Both the position numbers and the translations under genes were made by a program. The notes below the pieces were generated by a model. The model had not been told where the DNA came from. It made no database searches and saw only the letters and a list, made by a program, of their open reading frames with translations. Shown here in pieces: positions 40,201-51,993 of a stretch of DNA of 64,000 nt. Location of the stretch: contig JAIXMN010000039.1 of the NCBI GenBank assembly GCA_025716815.1, positions 124,001-188,000 on the forward strand. The letters are read 5' to 3'. Numbering within the stretch: the stretch's first letter is position 1; every line of letters begins with the position of its first letter. This DNA comes from Dichotomocladium elegans. Taxonomy: Eukaryota > Mucoromycota > Mucoromycetes > Mucorales > Lichtheimiaceae.

Positions 40201-41222
40201 GCTGGCATCTAGACTTTGTGGGCGAGCTTCCTACCACTGCATCAGGTAATCGTTGGCTTCTTGTTGGCGTCGACTCAATGACAAACTGGACCGTCGCCCG
40301 CGCAGTCCCTGACGCGACCGGAGAGGCTATTGCCAATTTTCTATACGAGGAAATTGTTATGCGATTTGGCTGCCCGGCAGAGATCGTTACCGACCGTGGA
40401 GCCAACTTCATGTCCAATATTCTCAGTATTTACTTAGGCCGTTTGAAGCTCAAGCATATGCTGACCTCGGCATACCACCCCCGCACCAACGGCAAGGCCG
40501 AACGCACGAATGGTATTTTCAAACAAATGCTGCGCAAGTACGTCAACGGCAAGATACACCAATGGGATCAATTCATTGAACCCTCCCTCTTCTCCTGTCG
40601 GATACGCAAGCATCGAACAACGGGGTTCAGTCCATTTTTCCTAGTATACGGGCAAGAACCCAGGCTCCCCGGTGATGCGCTCTGACCTTTCCTTGATAAC
40701 TCCACCCCATTGTCGCCTAACCCTACGCCCACGTCGGTTCGTATTCCGGAAGTCCGTCGATTACAAGAAGCTCGGGAGCTCGCCACACAACGTCTTCACG
40801 ATAATGCCGCAAAAGACAAAGCTCGCTGGGATGCACTTATCCGGCCGCAGCAGTTCTCCATAGGTGACCACGTGCTTCTACGCCATGAAAACAAATTGAG
40901 TCTCGAATATAATTGGAAGGGCCCCTTTCGAGTTCTCGCTTGCAACTACGACACCAACATATATAAGCTCAGTGACCTCCAAGGCCGTGGATATTCCTCC
41001 TGGGTCCACACCGATCGCCTCCGACCTATCCACACTGGTTCTCCAGTCACCCAAGACCCTTGGTATGACCCGACCACTGCTCGAGCTGCCGAACGACGCC
41101 ATCTGGAAGCCGCCGCTGCCGCCAATGCCCAGTTATCCGTGTTGTCCGAGGACGACCAACCTTCTGGGGAGGGGGTATTGTCGCGTATGAATTCTAGAGC
41201 CAATCAGATCGACTTGCTGTAG
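37205..41222 (+). pseudogene. pol: Ty3-4 pol with two in-frame TGA codons and a solo-LTR insertion
   Basis: Protease VLIDSGAAGSYVAPR. A first TGA lies at 37832-37834, where Ty3-5 has Arg (QRME-stop versus QRWERD). RT follows with [10 protein letters not shown]. The solo LTR at 38663-39117 interrupts after LPSRKK; pol resumes with KVQAILEWPQ. RNase H (VIETDASDYGVG), integrase zinc domain (FGHAGNTTVYDLMRKRWWW) and core (VTDRGANFMS) come next. A second TGA at 40683-40685 (GDAL-stop-PF) again sits where relatives have Arg. The frame then runs to 41222, inside the 3' LTR. No chromodomain. All enzymatic motifs are otherwise conserved. Confidence 0.9.
38663..39117 (-). mobile_element. Solo LTR of another LTR family (455 bp) in Ty3-4 pol
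   Basis: TGTGGTAAAT...ATGCGACA with a 5-bp duplication AAAAG (38658-38662 and 39118-39122). Removing it restores the pol frame. A TATATAAAC motif on the minus strand suggests minus orientation (weak). No internal region of this family is present in the window. Confidence 0.85.
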
Positions 41223-41500
41223 GGACCCAAAAAGCGGATTATTGGAGAACACCTACCCCTGACTCCATCGACGTCCCTGTCGACTGCATTTATTGTCCGG
41301 GTTGCATTTATTAACCCGTCTACATTTATTAATTCGTTAAGCCATGGCAATGAGTATGAAGATACCAGACTGGCCCTTCCACTTTAACTAATATAAATAC
41401 CTGAGTGTTTGTCGTAAATAAAACGGGGAATACTACTACATTAATTATCACTGCCCATCACTATCGCTGGCTAAGGTTTATCCGCCAAAAATAGTCGGCA
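41179..41500 (+). repeat. 3' LTR of Ty3-4 (322 bp)
   Basis: Preceded by the polypurine tract GGGGAGGGGGTAT. About seven differences from the 5' LTR. Confidence 0.9.
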
Positions 41501-41502
41501 GC

Positions 41503-41879
41503 TGTCGTCCTTTTGGCGGATATATCCGTAGCCAGTGGTGACGTGCTTGGGACGATTATAATATAAGATAGACCTCGGGGAGGATGATGATCTTTATTGT
41601 TTACCAGGGGAGGGGATATTTATATGTTCTCTAACTATTGTGGTAATGCTGATTACAAGACAAAAGGCTACGTGGCATGATGAGGAATGAATACGTGTTC
41701 GACGGAAGTTAGACTACGTTTGAGGTTTATGTGGGCTGACGAGAAGCGACTACGTGTTCGAACGATGGTCATGGTATGACAAGACTAAAAAGGGAAACTC
41801 CGCCAAATCAGGTCTGCAATAGATGTCGCGGTAAAAGAAGCGTCACAGCATAGCGGTCAGGAAGCGTTGTATGACGACA
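41503..41879 (-). repeat. Left LTR of the Ty3-5 array (377 bp)
   Basis: TGTCGTCC...ACGACA, one difference noticed from the middle LTR (CCGTAGCC versus CCATAGCC). The polypurine tract (minus strand GGAGAGGGGGTAT) lies directly inside. Confidence 0.9.
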
Positions 41880-43876
41880 ATACCCCCTCTCCAAAGTGTT
41901 GGTCGTCCTCGAACAACAAGGATAATTGGGCGGCTGCGTGGAGGTGGCGACGTTCAGCTGCGCGAGCGGCAGTAGGATCATACCAGGGGTCGGAGGAGAC
42001 AGAAGAGTTAACATGGATCGGTCGGAGGCGGTCAGTATGAACCCACGAGGTGTAAACTTGGCCGTTCATGTCTTTTATCTTGTATATGTTGGTGTCGTAA
42101 TTGCTGGCAGTAACGATGAATGGGCCTTTCCAGTTATACTCTAGACTGAGCTTGTTCTCATGCCGCATCAAAACATGGTCGCCAACATTAAATTTTTGCG
42201 GGGTAATCAGGGAATCCCAGCGGGCTTTGTCCTTAGCAGCGTTATCGTTGAGACGGCGCATGGCCAGTTGGCAGGCTTCTTGTAGTTGTCGAACTTTGGG
42301 AACCCGATGTGTCGTGGATACAGTCGTCTCAGTAGTCGAAGGGACCTCAGCAAGGAACGGGTGTAGAGGATCGCTGGGTAAAATTGGTTCTTGTCCATAC
42401 ACTAAGAAAAAAGGGCTGAACCCCGTGGTGCGATGTTTGCGGATGCGGCAAGCAAATAAGGCAGGCTCCAGATAGCAGTCCCATTGAGAAATATGGCCAT
42501 GGACGTACTTACGCAACATTTGCTTCAGGATGCTGTTGGTGCGTTCCACTTTACCGTTCGTCCGAGGGTGGAAAGCCGAGGTGAAAGAATGGTTAACCTT
42601 GATACGGCCAAGATAGTTACTGAGGACTTTGGACATGAAATTAGCGCCGCGATCGGTGAGAATTTCAGTGGGGCACCCGAAACGCATCACAATTTCCTCA
42701 TATATAAAGTTTGCAATGGCTTCTCCAGTGGCGTCGGGAACAGCGCGAGCGATTGTCCAGTTGGTCATGTAATCAACAGCTACGAGAATCCATCTATTCC
42801 CAGACGCAGTTGTAGGAAGCTCACCGATGAAGTCAAGATGCCAGCAGGCAAAAGCAGGGGGCACTTCGAGTGGTTTCATTGGCGCATGGTGCACATGACG
42901 ATTGGCATTAGCAGCCAGCTGGCATTGTGGGCACGAGGCAAGCCACTCCTGGATATCGGTACGCATATCGGGCCACCACCATCGTTTTCAGAATAGGTCA
43001 TACATTGTCGTGTTTCCAGCGTGGCCAAAGGATGAATGAAACTGTTGTACAAGGTCTGCGCGACGAGCGAACAAAACGTAGCGAACTTCTTGGGTATCCT
43101 TGCCGGACTTAATAATGCGGTACACTTGGCCATTGCGTGCGATAAACTTATTCCTATGTTTCGTGAGTAAATCGCGGTATATAGAAGGCCATTGTTCTTC
43201 CGGTAGGGCATAGAATTTAGGCCAATCTGATTCCTGAATGGATTTGACGGCATATAAATAGTCGGGCTCAAGGTCATTTTCGGTAGTTACGCATGCTGGT
43301 CCGTCACGTCGCGACAATAGGTCCAGAACGTGGTTTTCTTTACCCGGTTTGTATACGATATGCGGATCGTAAAGCTCCAATTCAGCAATCCACCTAGTGA
43401 GACGCGGGGTAGGTTTGCTCTGCGTTCGGTAATACTTGAGAGGCATGTGGTCGGTATGAACTGTGTAACTTCGCCCTTCGATGAAACACCGCCAGGTTCG
43501 AAGTGCATGAAGAATGGCCAGTAGCTCCCGTTCTTGTGCCGGATAGTTGCGCTCGGCTGCAGACAGTTTCTTTGATTCGAACGCGAGTGGGTGCAAGATA
43601 CCATCGGGTCCTTCTTGAAGGAGTACGGCGCCGACTCCAAAATCAGAGGCATCAGTCTCGATTACAAACGGCAGATTCGTATTCGGAGGTGCAAGAAGAG
43701 GTGCGTCACACATGCGGGCCTTAATTTCTTCAAACGCTTGCTGGCACTCTGAAGTCCAAGTGATCTCTCTCTTTTTCATACCAGTACCTTTAGTCAAGTC
43801 TGTCATAGGTACTGCAATCGCTGCAAAGTTCCGAATAAATCGTCGGTAATGTGACGCGAGTCCAATAAACTGGCGG

Positions 43877-44559
43877 TGTAGCAGTAGCTACAGTGACGGG
43901 TCACTCTTGACCGACGACCAAGATACTACAAGGATAACGATCACGATCAAGACCACATCTCCGGCGACGACATTATGTACAGGATTTTCAAGAAGAACTT
44001 TGCCACAAATCTTAGTTGTTCATATAGATGGTCTAGGTTTTTCGTTTTTTTTGCTTCAAATTCGAATACAAATTTTAGTATTTCGTTGCTACCCTTTTGT
44101 CAAATTAAAAGGCAATAGCAGCAAGAACATTTCAATCAAGGCTATAGATGAGTCTTCCTTCTCCTCTTTTTACACCAGAATAGTTTTGGGAGGCCAACCA
44201 TTTATGTTTCATTCTAATTTCGAAGGAAGAAGAGAAACGAAATACTAAAATTTGTATTCGATTTTGAAGCAAAAAAAACGAAAAACCTAGACCGTCTATA
44301 CGAACAACTAAAATTTGTGGCAAAGTTCTTCTTGAAAATCCTGTACCACACTCACTTTCTCTGTACGACGATCCTATATGTATACCACTGTAATTACCCC
44401 GCTACTGTCTACTATATAAACAAGGATGCCCTGTGACGTCGGGCATCCCCACGTTGTATTATTATAATCATCGTTCTTCTCGTCGCGTTCGCGCTTCCTC
44501 CACGCTGTATATCAGACGCTCTTTGTAAGTACTCGCACAACAGTGCCTGTACTGTTACA
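43877..44559 (+). mobile_element. Solo LTR of the Ty3-1 family in Ty3-5A pol, carrying a MITE
   Basis: Begins TGTAGCAGTAGC and ends TGTTACA. GGCGG is duplicated at 43872-43876 and 44560-44564. Without the 364-bp MITE and its TA it is 317 bp, exactly the Ty3-1 LTR length. Orientation is opposite to Ty3-1. Confidence 0.92.
43980..44343. mobile_element. MITE (364 bp) with TA duplication
   Basis: Ends CAGGATTTTCAAGAAGAAC inward on both sides; inverted repeats of about 110 bp; TA at 43978-43979 and 44344-44345. No coding capacity. Its outer about 45 bp resemble the DT-3 terminus, so it is probably mobilised by the same transposase family (inference). Confidence 0.9.
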
Positions 44560-46062
44560 GGCGGACTTCTTATACGTTTGTCGGCTGGGGCCAGTCTTGT
44601 ATCGCTTTGACCTTATTTGGGGATGGCAAGATACCACGGGCCGTCACCTGGAAACCAACAAATTCGAGCGTGGTCTTGTTGAATTCGCACTTCTTTAGAT
44701 TGGCAATCAGGTTGGCACTGCGGAGACGTTCCAAAACCATACGAACATGATTGTAGTGCTCGTCAGCTGACTTGCTGTAGATAAGGATGTCATCCAAATA
44801 GACCATGGCGAAGTTGTCCAGGTAATCCTTCAGTACTGAGTTCATCAGTTTTTGAAAAGTAGGCGGTGCATTCGTCAGGCCGAAAGGTAACACCAGGAAT
44901 TCGTATGAACTGTACCGAGTATTGAACGCCGTCTTTGGGATATCTTCCTCGCGGATACGGACTTGATGATACCCGCTCTTTAGGTCGATGCTGCTAAAAT
45001 ACTGGGCACCTCCCAGCTGTTCAAGGCATTCGTCAATACGGGGCAGAGGATGTGTGTTGCGTTTTGTTACTCGATTGATGGCACGGTAGTCGACGCACAT
45101 TCGCATCTCACCGTTCTTCTTATGGACAAATAACACCGGTGCTCCCCATGGTGAGATGCTCGGCCGGATCAAGCGGAGGTCCAATAGCTCGTTCAGCTGT
45201 TTCCGTAACTCGGCTAACTCCAACGGACTCATCTTGAAAGGTGGTCGTGACAATGGAGCGGCATCTCCCGTGTCGATGACGTGTTCTACTTCGCGGTCAG
45301 GAGGAAGTCCTGGAAGCTTGTCCCGAAACACATCCTGGAACTCGGTTATCAATGATGCAAACTTGTCGTTACTGGGGGTGAAGGGTTCCTGTCGAGTAGG
45401 GCGAACATAACATAGAGACATTTCAGCGACACGACGATCCCGCTCCCAGCGCTGCACTTGTCGGTCTGATATTAAATATGCGAGCTCGGGGACCTCTCGT
45501 CGATGCTGAGGTCATAGAACGAACGTGTTATCTTCTGTATTGATACGCCAGGTGTCAAGATCCCAATCGGGCAGAGGATTCACCATTTTAAGCCAATCAC
45601 GTCCCAGGATGATGTCAAACTTAGTGTCGAGAACGTATGCATCGATGGTGTGTTTGTACCCTTGTGCATCGAGGGGCAATGTCACTTGTGTGGAAATGTC
45701 AAAAATATGCCCTCCTGCGGTTTCAACTTGTCGACCAGGTACACGCCGTGTGGGCAGATTGGATGCAACATGAGAAGCGACGTAGGACCCAGTAGCGCCT
45801 GAGTCGATAAGGACCTCGACTGAGCGATTGGCACATGTCATTGAATACATTGGTAAGTCAGTGGTCTTTATTGACATTAACGATTCTAAATACTGTTTGT
45901 CCGTCTCCAGTTGACATTGTAGCTCCGAAGGTTCTTGATCTTCGTTTTCCGATATCTCGATTTGCGCGTCCTTTGCGGAGTCCTTGTGGGTGGAGTCGGT
46001 GGTCCCAGTATTTATAACATTTAGGGATTGTTGATAGACTTGGTTGCGTGGAAGGGCTCCCT

Positions 46063-47127
46063 TCAATCCTCCCGCGCTGGGCCTTTTGGGTGATTCGAGT
46101 TCTGGCGATGTTCTGGTGCTGCTGAAGGACATTCGCGTGCTAGATGCCCTGCCCCACCACAATTATAGCGCTTCCTTGTGTCGATAAAACCGCGGGACCC
46201 TCGTCCTCGCTGATTGGGGCGAGCGCGGACCGGCCGGCGCCACTGATTGTTGCTACCTTGGCGGGATTGAATGGCGTCCAAGTCCATAGGTGCTACGCCG
46301 TTGCTTCGCAAGTATTCCGGAACCGTCGGGCTTTGGCCATACTGGGTTACGGGCTGGCCGTATACTTGCTGCGTCTGGATGGTTGGATCAAATTCGGCAA
46401 GTTGGGCACTCTCATATGCCAAAGCGATACGGATGGCGTCAGTTGAGGTCGTTGGGAGCTGGGTATGGACATGCAAACGGACACCGCGTTGTAGTCCACG
46501 AACAAAACGATCCAACGCTTCATCGTCGCTCATGGATGGCAAGGCAACGCAGATGCTCTGGAACTGCGATACATATGAGGACACGGATCCCGTTTGTACC
46601 AGGGCCGCCAATCGGTCACGGGCAAGCTGTGAGGCATTAACTGGGCTGAAAGTTGTAGTCATGCGTCTCTTGAAATCGGCCCAGTCGGCCAGGTCTTGAC
46701 CGAATTGCTCTTGATGTTGCCACCATCGTTCTGCATCACCACGCAGCAGTGTCTTCGCATAATCGGAGTATTGGTACTCCTCCATGTTTGACATGCTAAG
46801 GTACCGTTCGACTGAGTGTAACCAACTCTGGACAGCATCTAGGGAACGATCGCCATTGTAGGTATCCAGTTCGCGTACCCGTGGTGAGAACCCTCATGAT
46901 TCGTTCTTCTTGAGAAGCTGTGTTAAGGCTTCCAGCATTACTTGCATCGTTTGTTCACTAGTACTGCCCGTCATGCTTGTGTTTTCTACAATAGCGTTTA
47001 AATCTTGAAAGATGGCTGGTACGGTAGGTTGTGTTTCTTCGTCCGAGTCGTTATTTAGCAGTGGATCGCGGAAAGTGTTGAATGCAGCTGTACTATAATC
47101 CGGGTTGACCTTGGGGTTATTATTCAT
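46063..47127 (-). pseudogene. gag: Ty3-5A gag with one TGA
   Basis: ATG 47127 lies at the end of the primer-binding site. A premature TGA at 46894-46896 follows QLLKKNES. The rest is intact: ELDTYNGDRSLDAVQSW, LLRGDAERWWQHQEQF, capsid, a knuckle reading YNCGGAGHLAREC (the first Cys appears as Arg, RYNC) and the basic tail to GPARED. The altered first Cys would weaken the zinc knuckle. Confidence 0.88.
46084..46090 (-). promoter_or_regulatory. -1 frameshift site of Ty3-5A, C CCA AAA
   Basis: Gag frame CAC CCA AAA GGC, 18 nt before the TGA stop at the end of gag; the pol frame is open from here. Confidence 0.68.
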
Positions 47128-47136
47128 CAGCTACCA
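47125..47136 (-). promoter_or_regulatory. Primer-binding site of Ty3-5A
   Basis: TGGTAGCTGATG on the minus strand. Its last three bases are the gag start codon. Confidence 0.8.
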
Positions 47137-47138
47137 AT

Positions 47139-47515
47139 TGTCGTCCTTTTGGCGGATATATCCATAGCCAGTGGTGACGTGCTTGGGACGATTATAATAT
47201 AAGATAGACCTCGGGGAGGATGATGATCTTTATTGTTTACCAGGGGAGGGGATATTTATATGTTCTCTAACTATTGTGGTAATGCTGATTACAAGACAAA
47301 AGGCTACGTGGCATGATGAGGAATGAATACGTGTTCGACGGAAGTTAGACTACGTTTGAGGTTTATGTGGGCTGACGAGAAGCGACTACGTGTTCGAACG
47401 ATGGTCATGGTATGACAAGACTAAAAAGGGAAACTCCGCCAAATCAGGTCTGCAATAGATGTCGCGGTAAAAGAAGCGTCACAGCATAGCGGTCAGGAAG
47501 CGTTGTATGACGACA
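47139..47515 (-). repeat. Middle LTR of the Ty3-5 array (377 bp)
   Basis: The body-A primer-binding site abuts its right side and the body-B polypurine tract its left side, so it serves both bodies. Confidence 0.92.
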
Positions 47516-49615
47516 ATACCCCCTCTCCAAAGTGTTGGTCGTCCTCGAACAACAAGGATAATTGGGCGGCTGCGTGGAGGTGGCGACGTTCAGCTGCGCG
47601 AGCGGCAGTAGGATCATACCAGGGGTCGGAGGAGACAGAAGAGTTAACATGGATCGGTCGGAGGCGGTCAGTATGAACCCACGAGGTGTAAACTTGGCCG
47701 TTCATGTCTTTTATCTTGTATATGTTGGTGTCGTAATTGCTGGCAGTAACGATGAATGGGCCTTTCCAGTTATACTCTAGACTGAGCTTGTTCTCATGCC
47801 GCATCAAAACATGGTCGCCAACATTAAATTTTTGCGGGGTAATCAGGGAATCCCAGCGGGCTTTGTCCTTAGCAGCGTTATCGTTGAGACGGCGCATGGC
47901 CAGTTGGCAGGCTTCTTGTAGTTGTCGAACTTTGGGAACCCGATGTGTCGTGGATACAGTCGTCTCAGTAGTCGAAGGGACCTCAGCAAGGAACGGGTGT
48001 AGAGGATCGCTGGGTAAAATTGGTTCTTGTCCATACACTAAGAAAAAAGGGCTGAACCCCGTGGTGCGATGTTTGCGGATGCGGCAAGCAAATAAGGCAG
48101 GCTCCAGATAGCAGTCCCATTGAGAAATATGGCCATGGACGTACTTACGCAACATTTGCTTCAGGATGCTGTTGGTGCGTTCCACTTTACCGTTCGTCCG
48201 AGGGTGGAAAGCCGAGGTGAAAGAATGGTTAACCTTGATACGGCCAAGATAGTTACTGAGGACTTTGGACATGAAATTAGCGCCGCGATCGGTGAGAATT
48301 TCAGTGGGGCACCCGAAACGCATCACAATTTCCTCATATATAAAGTTTGCAATGGCTTCTCCAGTGGCGTCGGGAACAGCGCGAGCGATTGTCCAGTTGG
48401 TCATGTAATCAACAGCTACGAGAATCCATCTATTCCCAGACGCAGTTGTAGGAAGCTCACCGATGAAGTCAAGATGCCAGCAGGCAAAAGCAGGGGGCAC
48501 TTCGAGTGGTTTCATTGGCGCATGGTGCACATGACGATTGGCATTAGCAGCCAGCTGGCATTGTGGGCACGAGGCAAGCCACTCCTGGATATCGGTACGC
48601 ATATCGGGCCACCACCATCGTTTTCAGAATAGGTCATACATTGTCGTGTTTCCAGCGTGGCCAAAGGATGAATGAAACTGTTGTACAAGGTCTGCGCGAC
48701 GAGCGAACAAAACGTAGCGAACTTCTTGGGTATCCTTGCCGGACTTAATAATGCGGTACACTTGGCCATTGCGTGCGATAAACTTATTCCTATGTTTCGT
48801 GAGTAAATCGCGGTATATAGAAGGCCATTGTTCTTCCGGTAGGGCATAGAATTTAGGCCAATCTGATTCCTGAATGGATTTGACGGCATATAAATAGTCG
48901 GGCTCAAGGTCATTTTCGGTAGTTACGCATGCTGGTCCGTCACGTCGCGACAATAGGTCCAGAACGTGGTTTTCTTTACCCGGTTTGTATACGATATGCG
49001 GATCGTAAAGCTCCAATTCAGCAATCCACCTAGTGAGACGCGGGGTAGGTTTGCTCTGCGTTCGGTAATACTTGAGAGGCATGTGGTCGGTATGAACTGT
49101 GTAACTTCGCCCTTCGATGAAACACCGCCAGGTTCGAAGTGCATGAAGAATGGCCAGTAGCTCCCGTTCTTGTGCCGGATAGTTGCGCTCGGCTGCAGAC
49201 AGTTTCTTTGATTCGAACGCGAGTGGGTGCAAGATACCATCGGGTCCTTCTTGAAGGAGTACGGCGCCGACTCCAAAATCAGAGGCATCAGTCTCGATTA
49301 CAAACGGCAGATTCGTATTCGGAGGTGCAAGAAGAGGTGCGTCACACATGCGGGCCTTAATTTCTTCAAACGCTTGCTGGCACTCTGAAGTCCAAGTGAT
49401 CTCTCTCTTTTTCATACCAGTACCTTTAGTCAAGTCTGTCATAGGTACTGCAATCGCTGCAAAGTTCCGAATAAATCGTCGGTAATGTGACGCGAGTCCA
49501 ATAAACTGGCGGTGTAGCAGTAGCTACAGTGACGGGTCACTCTTGACCGACGACCAAGATACTACAAGGATAACGATCACGATCAAGACCACATCTCCGG
49601 CGACGACATTATGTA

Positions 49616-49979
49616 CAGGATTTTCAAGAAGAACTTTGCCACAAATCTTAGTTGTTCATATAGATGGTCTAGGTTTTTCGTTTTTTTTGCTTCAAATTCG
49701 AATACAAATTTTAGTATTTCGTTGCTACCCTTTTGTCAAATTAAAAGGCAATAGCAGCAAGAACATTTCAATCAAGGCTATAGATGAGTCTTCCTTCTCC
49801 TCTTTTTACACCAGAATAGTTTTGGGAGGCCAACCATTTATGTTTCATTCTAATTTCGAAGGAAGAAGAGAAACGAAATACTAAAATTTGTATTCGATTT
49901 TGAAGCAAAAAAAACGAAAAACCTAGACCGTCTATACGAACAACTAAAATTTGTGGCAAAGTTCTTCTTGAAAATCCTG
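49616..49979. mobile_element. MITE (364 bp), copy in Ty3-5B
   Basis: Same sequence and site as 43980-44343, duplicated with the array rather than inserted independently. Confidence 0.9.
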
Positions 49980-50094
49980 TACCACACTCACTTTCTCTGT
50001 ACGACGATCCTATATGTATACCACTGTAATTACCCCGCTACTGTCTACTATATAAACAAGGATGCCCTGTGACGTCGGGCATCCCCACGTTGTA

Positions 50095-51111
50095 CAGGAT
50101 TTTTCAGAAGAAGTCTGCCACAGAGTTTAGTTGTTCGCAGCCGATTTTTTTTCTTCGCAGGTCTGGAGAGGAATTTGGTATAAGAGGAAGCAAATGTTCG
50201 CAATGGGCCGTTCTGCTTTCCGCAGCGAGCGGTGGTTGAAAACGATGAGAAATTGGAGCTTTTTCGAATCAGGTTTCCCAATTCGAATTACTTCCTGAAC
50301 GGATTCGCAGCCTAATTGCGAAATCGAAACAGCCATAAATTGAAATCGCAGCCGCAGTACTGAATTTTCGAAAAAAAAGTTTTTGTTATGGAATAGCTAG
50401 AGAACGCTTTCGACAAGAGGTTGTGAATAGTCCGTTCCCCTGAAAGGCATTTAGTTTCGGCAAAATTAAAACCGAACGGGACCTGAACCATTTTCGTGTG
50501 GAGTCTCCATCTATTACACATGCTACTTGCAAGCATTTCGTTCCCAACATGGGCATTCGTACAGATGCATTGAGTATTCGAAAGGTTGGACAGATATTCG
50601 CATAGCCACCATATTTATCGGAAAACGTTGAGCAGCTTGCATTAAATCTTTCCGATTAATCCATTTCTGTTGTATAACCGTCTCGTTCTGCGATGCAACG
50701 TGATGTGATGTGATCTCTCAACAAAAGAAAGTATGCCACAGATTTAAAAAATGGACAAACACCGCTGTTGTCAGCAAGAAGAAGAGAACAGGAGGTCGAA
50801 GTAGAGTTTAGCTTAAAGGAAAGCGCGGATTTATTAAGCGTGTTTTTGCTCAGCGTCTAAAAATTTTTTGAGTGCTTCACCGCACTTTCCGTCTATCCAA
50901 AAAACAGAAACGAGAAACACCTTGCATCTTAACGCCTACAACTGCACGCTGAATCGCAATCAACGTAATCTGTGCTGTCATATTCAACGGCAATGTGTAT
51001 AAAGCAACGAATTCAAGGACTTCGGGGAGCGTGAGAGATCACGGTTGTAATGCACGTTATCGTGATTGCGGGCTGTTTGACGAACTGAATATTTTTACCA
51101 TATTAGCAATA
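50095..51111 (+). repeat. Left terminal inverted repeat of DT-3
   Basis: About 1017 bp, reverse complement of 55056-56072, ending at TTAGCAATA. The short ORFs inside are mirrored and show no motif. Confidence 0.92.
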
Positions 51112-51993
51112 TCTGTAATCTCAACAGTAACTATAGCCCTTTTGCACACGAGAGGAAACGCTCTAGATTGGAAGAATCTGTTGTTGAGGAGCAACAATTA
51201 TTTACAGCGACCTTGCTTGATTTCGACTTTGATTAAGCTAGCTTTTGCCCATGTGATTTCTGGAAATATTTGCCAACGCCTGTAGAACAGAGAATGTGTT
51301 CAATAATTTACACTTGTCTCGAGCGAGATATATTGAGGTAGTTCGCCTTGCATGACACATTGAAATCAGGTTCGAATTGACCTTGTGATTTTAGTAGGTT
51401 TATCCATTTAATTGTTCTGCGGGGAAGTTCTGGTGGTTGACGGTCGAGGTCATTGGCCTAATGTTATATTCGATGAAACCATTACCTCCGCAGATGTGTC
51501 TTCATTAAGATGAATTGCGTCAATTATATGCAAGGTCAACATATTCGGGTGGAAACAAAAGAGGTATGCATTGGTATTTTATTAAATGGCATAGAAGGAA
51601 GCAAAGGATGAATTCATGCAATGTATAACTGGACGGTACTTTTTTGTTTAGAAAGGAATGCTTCTCACAATACTTGGTCTCGATGCGGAAAATAATGGTA
51701 TGTATTTATTCTTGTTTCTCGCTACAAAAGCAGATACTAATATTGGATTTGCCAATGTCTAGAATTACATACGCAAATAGAATGTTTGGTTGACGACTTA
51801 TTTTTCCTATGCGAAACGGAGATCGCACTCAGTCTTATCATCAAAGAGACACCTATACGTATTACATGAGCAAATGTCTGCTGGTTGTGAATGACTGGGG
51901 GATGGCTTGGTTGGATGAACATGCAATTCCAATACGATACGTCAAATATCAAAATTCTTTCGAGTATGGACCTTTGATAAATCAGACTCATAT
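51112..51993 (-). other. DT-3 core, 3' flank of the gene, nothing recognised
   Basis: AT-rich, short ORFs only; presumably the 3' UTR and spacer of the minus-strand gene. Confidence 0.5.

Larger units (their letters stand above)
35818..41500 (+). mobile_element. Ty3-4, Ty3/gypsy retrotransposon with nonsense mutations and a solo-LTR insertion
   Basis: LTRs 35818-36139 and 41179-41500 (322 bp) with about seven visible differences, so older than Ty3-2 and Ty3-3. The last bases of the 3' LTR read GTCGGCA instead of GTCGACA. No target duplication is visible, because the Ty3-5 array starts 2 bp after it. Gag is intact; pol has two in-frame TGA codons and a 455-bp foreign solo LTR. Confidence 0.9.
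41857..46087 (-). pseudogene. pol: Ty3-5A pol with two TGA codons and a solo-LTR insertion
   Basis: Protease VLIDSGATGSYVASH. TGA at 45512-45514 stands where Ty3-4 has Arg (NTFVL-stop-PQ versus NSYVLRPQ). RT follows with YLDDILIYSK to 44570. The solo LTR 43877-44559 (GGCGG duplication) interrupts, then comes RNase H (VIETDASDFGVG). TGA at 42988-42990 (YDLF-stop-KRWWW) again replaces Arg. Integrase (LDFIGELP, LTDRGANFMS, NGKVERTNSIL) runs to 41857, inside the LTR. No chromodomain. Body B carries the same lesions, so they predate the duplication. Confidence 0.9.

Noticed and set aside
37205..41222. TGA might be recoded as a sense codon (Arg) in this organism
   Set aside because: TGA also ends gag in Ty3-4 and Ty3-5 and LINE ORF1, and the intact elements Ty3-1 and Ty3-2 have no internal TGA. 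CpG decay explains it more simply.
41500..41503. Target-site duplications for Ty3-4 and for the Ty3-5 array
   Set aside because: Left and right flanks do not match (CGCTA versus GCTGT; GCAGC versus TCACA). The junctions are probably rearranged, so none is claimed.
43907..44248. ORF across the solo-LTR/MITE junction (113 codons) and its duplicates
   Set aside because: It spans an LTR-MITE boundary and palindromic arms; no domain and no selection signal.
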